NCBI RefSeq assembly: GCF_014930455.1
Contig: NZ_JAAIYO010000013.1
Coordinates: forward strand, 62,001-126,000
Direction: 5' to 3'
Length of the DNA: 64,000 bases
Source of the DNA: Corallococcus soli
Lineage (GTDB): Bacteria > Myxococcota > Myxococcia > Myxococcales > Myxococcaceae
The position numbers and the translations under genes were made by a program. The notes below the pieces were generated by a model that did not search any database, was not told the origin of the DNA, and was given only the letters and a program-made list of their open reading frames with translations. The first letter of the stretch is position 1; each line of letters starts with the position of its first letter. Below, in pieces: positions 61,384 through 64,000 of this stretch.

Positions 61384-62831
61384 GCGACGGGCTCCTCGAC
61401 GACGCCACGCTCGCGAAGGTCGAGGAGGTGCTCCAGGGCGCCTGCGGCCTGACGCTCGCGAGCAGCCTGCGTCGCTCGTTGGAGCCCGCGCTGTCCCGCG
61501 CGGCGCTGGCGCGGGGCCTGTCGGAGGTGACCTTCCTGCGCCAGCTGCTGCTGCGTGAGCCGGTGGCGGTGGAGGCGTTCATCGAGCACGCCGTCATTGG
61601 CGAGACGTACTTCTTCCGCCACCCGGAGCACCTGCGCGCGCTGGCGTCGCGGGCGCGCGTCCACCCGGGCACGTTCCACGTCTGGAGCGCGGGCTGCGCG
61701 AGCGGCGAGGAGCCCTACAGCATCGCCATGGCGCTGATGGCCGCGGGGCTGGGGGACGGTGGGCGCTTCCGCGTGCTGGCGACGGACGTGTCGGGCCGGG
61801 CGCTGCTGCGCGCGAAGACGGCCGTGTACAGCCCGTGGTCGCTGCGCCGCATCGAGCCGGACCTGGAGCGGCGCTTCCTCACCCTGCTGCCGGGCCAGCC
61901 GGGCCAGGATCCGCAGCACGGCGTGGTGCCGGAGGTGATGCGCGCGGTGGACTTCCGCCGCCACAACCTGGCCACGGACGCGGTGCCGTCCATGGGGTTC
62001 CAGGCCATCTTCTGCCGCAACGTCCTCATCTACTTCACGCCGGAGCTGGTGCGCGTGGTGCTGGCGCGGCTGGTGTCCGCGCTCGCGCCGGGCGGGCTGC
62101 TCTTCGTGTCGCCCGCGGAGGTGCCGCTCACCAACGGGCTGGGGCTGGAGACGCTGGACGCGGAGGGCACGCCCGTCCTGCGCGTGCCGCTGGAGCCGTG
62201 GCCCGCGCTGGAGGCCGCGTCCGCGCACGCGCGCCGGGACACGCCGGTGTCCCTGACCGCCGCCGCGCTCCGCCGGGACACGCCGCCTCCGGCCAACGTG
62301 GTGCGGCTGGAGTCGCGCCGTCCCGCGCCCGCGCCCGCGTCGCGCCCTCCCGTGCCCCCGGCCGCGGCGGTCGTGGCGCGGCCGCCCCCGTCGCCTGCCG
62401 TGGCGAAGGCCCGGCCCGGAGACGAGAACGGCCTGCTGACGCGCGCGCTGGCGGCGGCGCAGGCGGGGAACTTCGAGGACGCCGAGGCCCTGGCGCGCGA
62501 GGCGGCCCGGTCGATGTGCCCGGAGGCCTACCTGCTGCTGGCGATGGTGGCCGAGGCGCGGGGCGACCTGTTCGCGGCGGTGGAGGCGGTGCGCAAGGCG
62601 CTGTACCTGGAGCCGCAATTGGCGATGGGACATGCGACGCTGGTGGCGCTCTACAGCCGCCTGGACCGGCGCGACGAGGCGGAGCGCGCGCGGCAGAACG
62701 CGCTGCGTGCGTTGGATGGGTTGGATGACGAGCACCCGCTGCGAGGGGTGGAGACGACGATGACCGCAGGCGGGCTCCGACAGGCGCTCTCTCCGCGGCC
62801 TTCGCAGGTGGGTTGGCAGGGCGCGCGCTGA
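61380..62831 (+). CDS. CheR-type chemoreceptor methyltransferase with C-terminal TPR region
   Basis: A 483-residue protein. The CheR domain (about 1-270) shows GETYFFRHPEHL, the S-adenosylmethionine loop SAGCASGEEPYS, ATDVSGRALLRAK and FCRNVLIYF. It methylates Glu residues of chemoreceptors. A Pro/Ala linker leads to helical TPR-like repeats (about 345-450: LAAAQAGNFEDAEALAREAA, LEPQLAMGHATLVALYSRLD). Such fusions dock to receptors or kinases. GTG start, overlapping the CheW gene; the receptor gene follows after 32 bases. Confidence 0.92.
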   Translation: MSDGLLDDATLAKVEEVLQGACGLTLASSLRRSLEPALSRAALARGLSEVTFLRQLLLREPVAVEAFIEHAVIGETYFFRHPEHLRALASRARVHPGTFHVWSAGCASGEEPYSIAMALMAAGLGDGGRFRVLATDVSGRALLRAKTAVYSPWSLRRIEPDLERRFLTLLPGQPGQDPQHGVVPEVMRAVDFRRHNLATDAVPSMGFQAIFCRNVLIYFTPELVRVVLARLVSALAPGGLLFVSPAEVPLTNGLGLETLDAEGTPVLRVPLEPWPALEAASAHARRDTPVSLTAAALRRDTPPPANVVRLESRRPAPAPASRPPVPPAAAVVARPPPSPAVAKARPGDENGLLTRALAAAQAGNFEDAEALAREAARSMCPEAYLLLAMVAEARGDLFAAVEAVRKALYLEPQLAMGHATLVALYSRLDRRDEAERARQNALRALDGLDDEHPLRGVETTMTAGGLRQALSPRPSQVGWQGAR

Positions 62832-62863
62832 CGGCGTCCGTCCGGACGTGAGGTGGAGACAAC

Positions 62864-64000
62864 GTGGAAGTGCAAGGGATGAAGGTGGCGCTGCCCGAAG
62901 GGCTGGACTCGGCGCGGCTCAGCCTGCGGACGAAGATCCTCGTCGGCACGGGCATGTTCGGCATCGTGCTGGTCGGCATCCTGACCTTCGCGTTCTGGAT
63001 GCAGATGAGTGACGGCCTGCTGGACGAACTCACCAAGCGCTCGCGCGCGGTGGGGCTCGCCATGGCGTTCAACGTGGCCGCGCCCACCGCCGCCCAGGAC
63101 GCGGCGGCGCTGCAGCAGGCCACCGACATGGCCCTCAAGAGCATGCCGGACGTCGCGTACATCGTCGTGCGGGACGCGTCCGGCAAGGTGCTGGCGCGCG
63201 CGTCGGGCGAGAGCTTCGCGAGCGCCACGGCGGTGGAGCCGGCGGACGGCGACGCGGCGGTGGACCGCCAGCTGACCGTGGGCACGCTGCCCGTGGTGGA
63301 GACGACGGCGCCCGTCCTCTTCGCCCGGCCGGGGGCCACGGCCCTGCGCGTGGGCACCGTGCAGCTGGCGGTGGACCGCGCGGCGCTGGTGGCGTCGCTC
63401 TCCTCGAGCACCTGGCGCACGGCGGGCATCGGCCTGCTGGTGCTGGTGGTGGGCCTGCTGGCGGCGGCCGGCATGGCGGGCCTCTTCATCGTGCCGCTGG
63501 AGCGGCTGGCCCGCGCGGCGGTGGGCATCGCGGCGGGGGACCTGCGCCAGCAGATCGACACCGCCGGGACGGACGAGATTGGCGAGCTGGCGCGCAGCTT
63601 CGCCACCATGGCGGACGCGCTGGCGCACCTGCTCCATGACCTGCGGGGCGCGGCGACGGACCTGGAGTTCGAGGCGGCGAACGTGCTGGCCACATCCACG
63701 CAGCAGTCCGCGATGGCGCACCAGCAGGCGTCCGCCATCAACGAGACCAGCACCACCGTGGCGGAGATCGCCCAGACGTCCAAGCAGGCCACGTCCTACG
63801 CGGACGCGGTCATCGCCCAGACGCAGAAGTCGGAGTCGCTCAGCGCGGAGGGCCAGAAGGTCGTCACGGAGAGCGTGACGGGCATGGAGAAGCTGGGCGA
63901 GCAGGTGAAGGCCATCGCCCTGGCCATCACCGACCTGAACGAGCGCACGCTGCAGATCAGCGACATCATCGGGCAGGTGAAGGACGTGGCGGAGCAGTCC
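62864..64000 (+). CDS. Methyl-accepting chemotaxis protein (3' end outside window)
   Basis: 379 codons are open to the window edge. GTG start with ggtggag upstream. First membrane helix IVGTGMF-type segment around 28-48 (FGIVLVGILTFAFWMQM); an extracytoplasmic sensor of about 140 residues; second helix TAGIGLLVLVVGLLAAAGMA; HAMP domain (LERLARAAVGIAAGDLRQQI); then the start of the signalling coiled coil (QQASAINETSTTVAEIAQTS). The conserved hairpin tip lies beyond the window. It is the receptor partner of the CheW and CheR genes. Confidence 0.92.
   Translation, partial: MEVQGMKVALPEGLDSARLSLRTKILVGTGMFGIVLVGILTFAFWMQMSDGLLDELTKRSRAVGLAMAFNVAAPTAAQDAAALQQATDMALKSMPDVAYIVVRDASGKVLARASGESFASATAVEPADGDAAVDRQLTVGTLPVVETTAPVLFARPGATALRVGTVQLAVDRAALVASLSSSTWRTAGIGLLVLVVGLLAAAGMAGLFIVPLERLARAAVGIAAGDLRQQIDTAGTDEIGELARSFATMADALAHLLHDLRGAATDLEFEAANVLATSTQQSAMAHQQASAINETSTTVAEIAQTSKQATSYADAVIAQTQKSESLSAEGQKVVTESVTGMEKLGEQVKAIALAITDLNERTLQISDIIGQVKDVAEQS

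Overview
The window is a high-GC (about 70% by eye), densely coded stretch of a myxobacterial chromosome, most likely a Myxococcus or Corallococcus relative. The evidence is codon use almost saturated with G/C at third positions, three secreted proteins ending in MYXO-CTERM-like tails (Cys, membrane segment, Arg cluster), a gene cluster including PilZ, GGDEF, FHA, Ser/Thr-kinase and chemosensory proteins, and many surface lipoproteins and unknown secreted proteins. I see no insertion sequence, prophage, rRNA or CRISPR array. The species assignment is inference.

Layout. 1-1307 (-): FHA-domain membrane protein, cut by the window edge. 1482-11512 (+): cysS, an M28 peptidase, uvrB-uvrC, a DUF507 gene and two unknown genes. 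11590-15104 (-): a compact DUF3108-DUF4091-DUF3108 operon. 15445-19711: a small zinc-ribbon gene, yggS/maf (-), a GAF-GGDEF diguanylate cyclase (+) and a PpiD/SurA-like foldase (-). 19940-25161 (+): the cell-elongation operon mreC-mreD-mrdA-rodA, with overlapping stops and starts, plus a PilZ gene. 25174-26289 (-): a small AT-hook/Cys-His protein beside an AT-rich regulatory island, then trxA. 26466-30731 (+): an unknown gene, a CcsA/HemX-like gene and hemA-hemC-hemD for early tetrapyrrole synthesis. 30803-34410 (+): a degenerate metalloprotease-like surface protein, translationally coupled to an orphan GspE/PilB-type ATPase. 34474-40447 (-): a cell-surface operon of a 5'-nucleotidase lipoprotein, a large unknown lipoprotein and a probable outer-membrane barrel. 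40577-45341 (+): NUDIX hydrolase, MFS transporter, unknown membrane protein, HAD phosphatase. 45471-49304 (+): pyruvate dehydrogenase E1alpha, E1beta and a two-lipoyl E2. 49370-52925: small genes, a soluble REC-histidine kinase and a response regulator. 53034-55210 (-): gltX, a small secreted protein, tRNA-Gln(CTG) and tRNA-Glu(CTC), closed by the best intrinsic terminator in the window. 55300-58492 (+): a secreted three-gene cassette with two intact HExxHxxGxxH metalloproteases, and a HAD phosphatase. 58526-60574 (-): a Ser/Thr kinase fused to a TonB-like C-terminal domain. 60820-64000 (+): CheW-like, CheR-TPR and a methyl-accepting chemotaxis protein that runs off the window.

Most genes here are housekeeping. 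The signals that stand out are: a recurring TAnnnT hexamer exactly or nearly 7 bases ahead of start codons that lack a ribosome-binding site (possible leaderless transcripts); the kinase-TonB fusion; a triple Cys-rich repeat at the end of the surface nucleotidase; the inactivated metalloprotease; the AT-hook protein with its AT-rich palindromic upstream region; and the gltX/tRNA-Gln/tRNA-Glu grouping.
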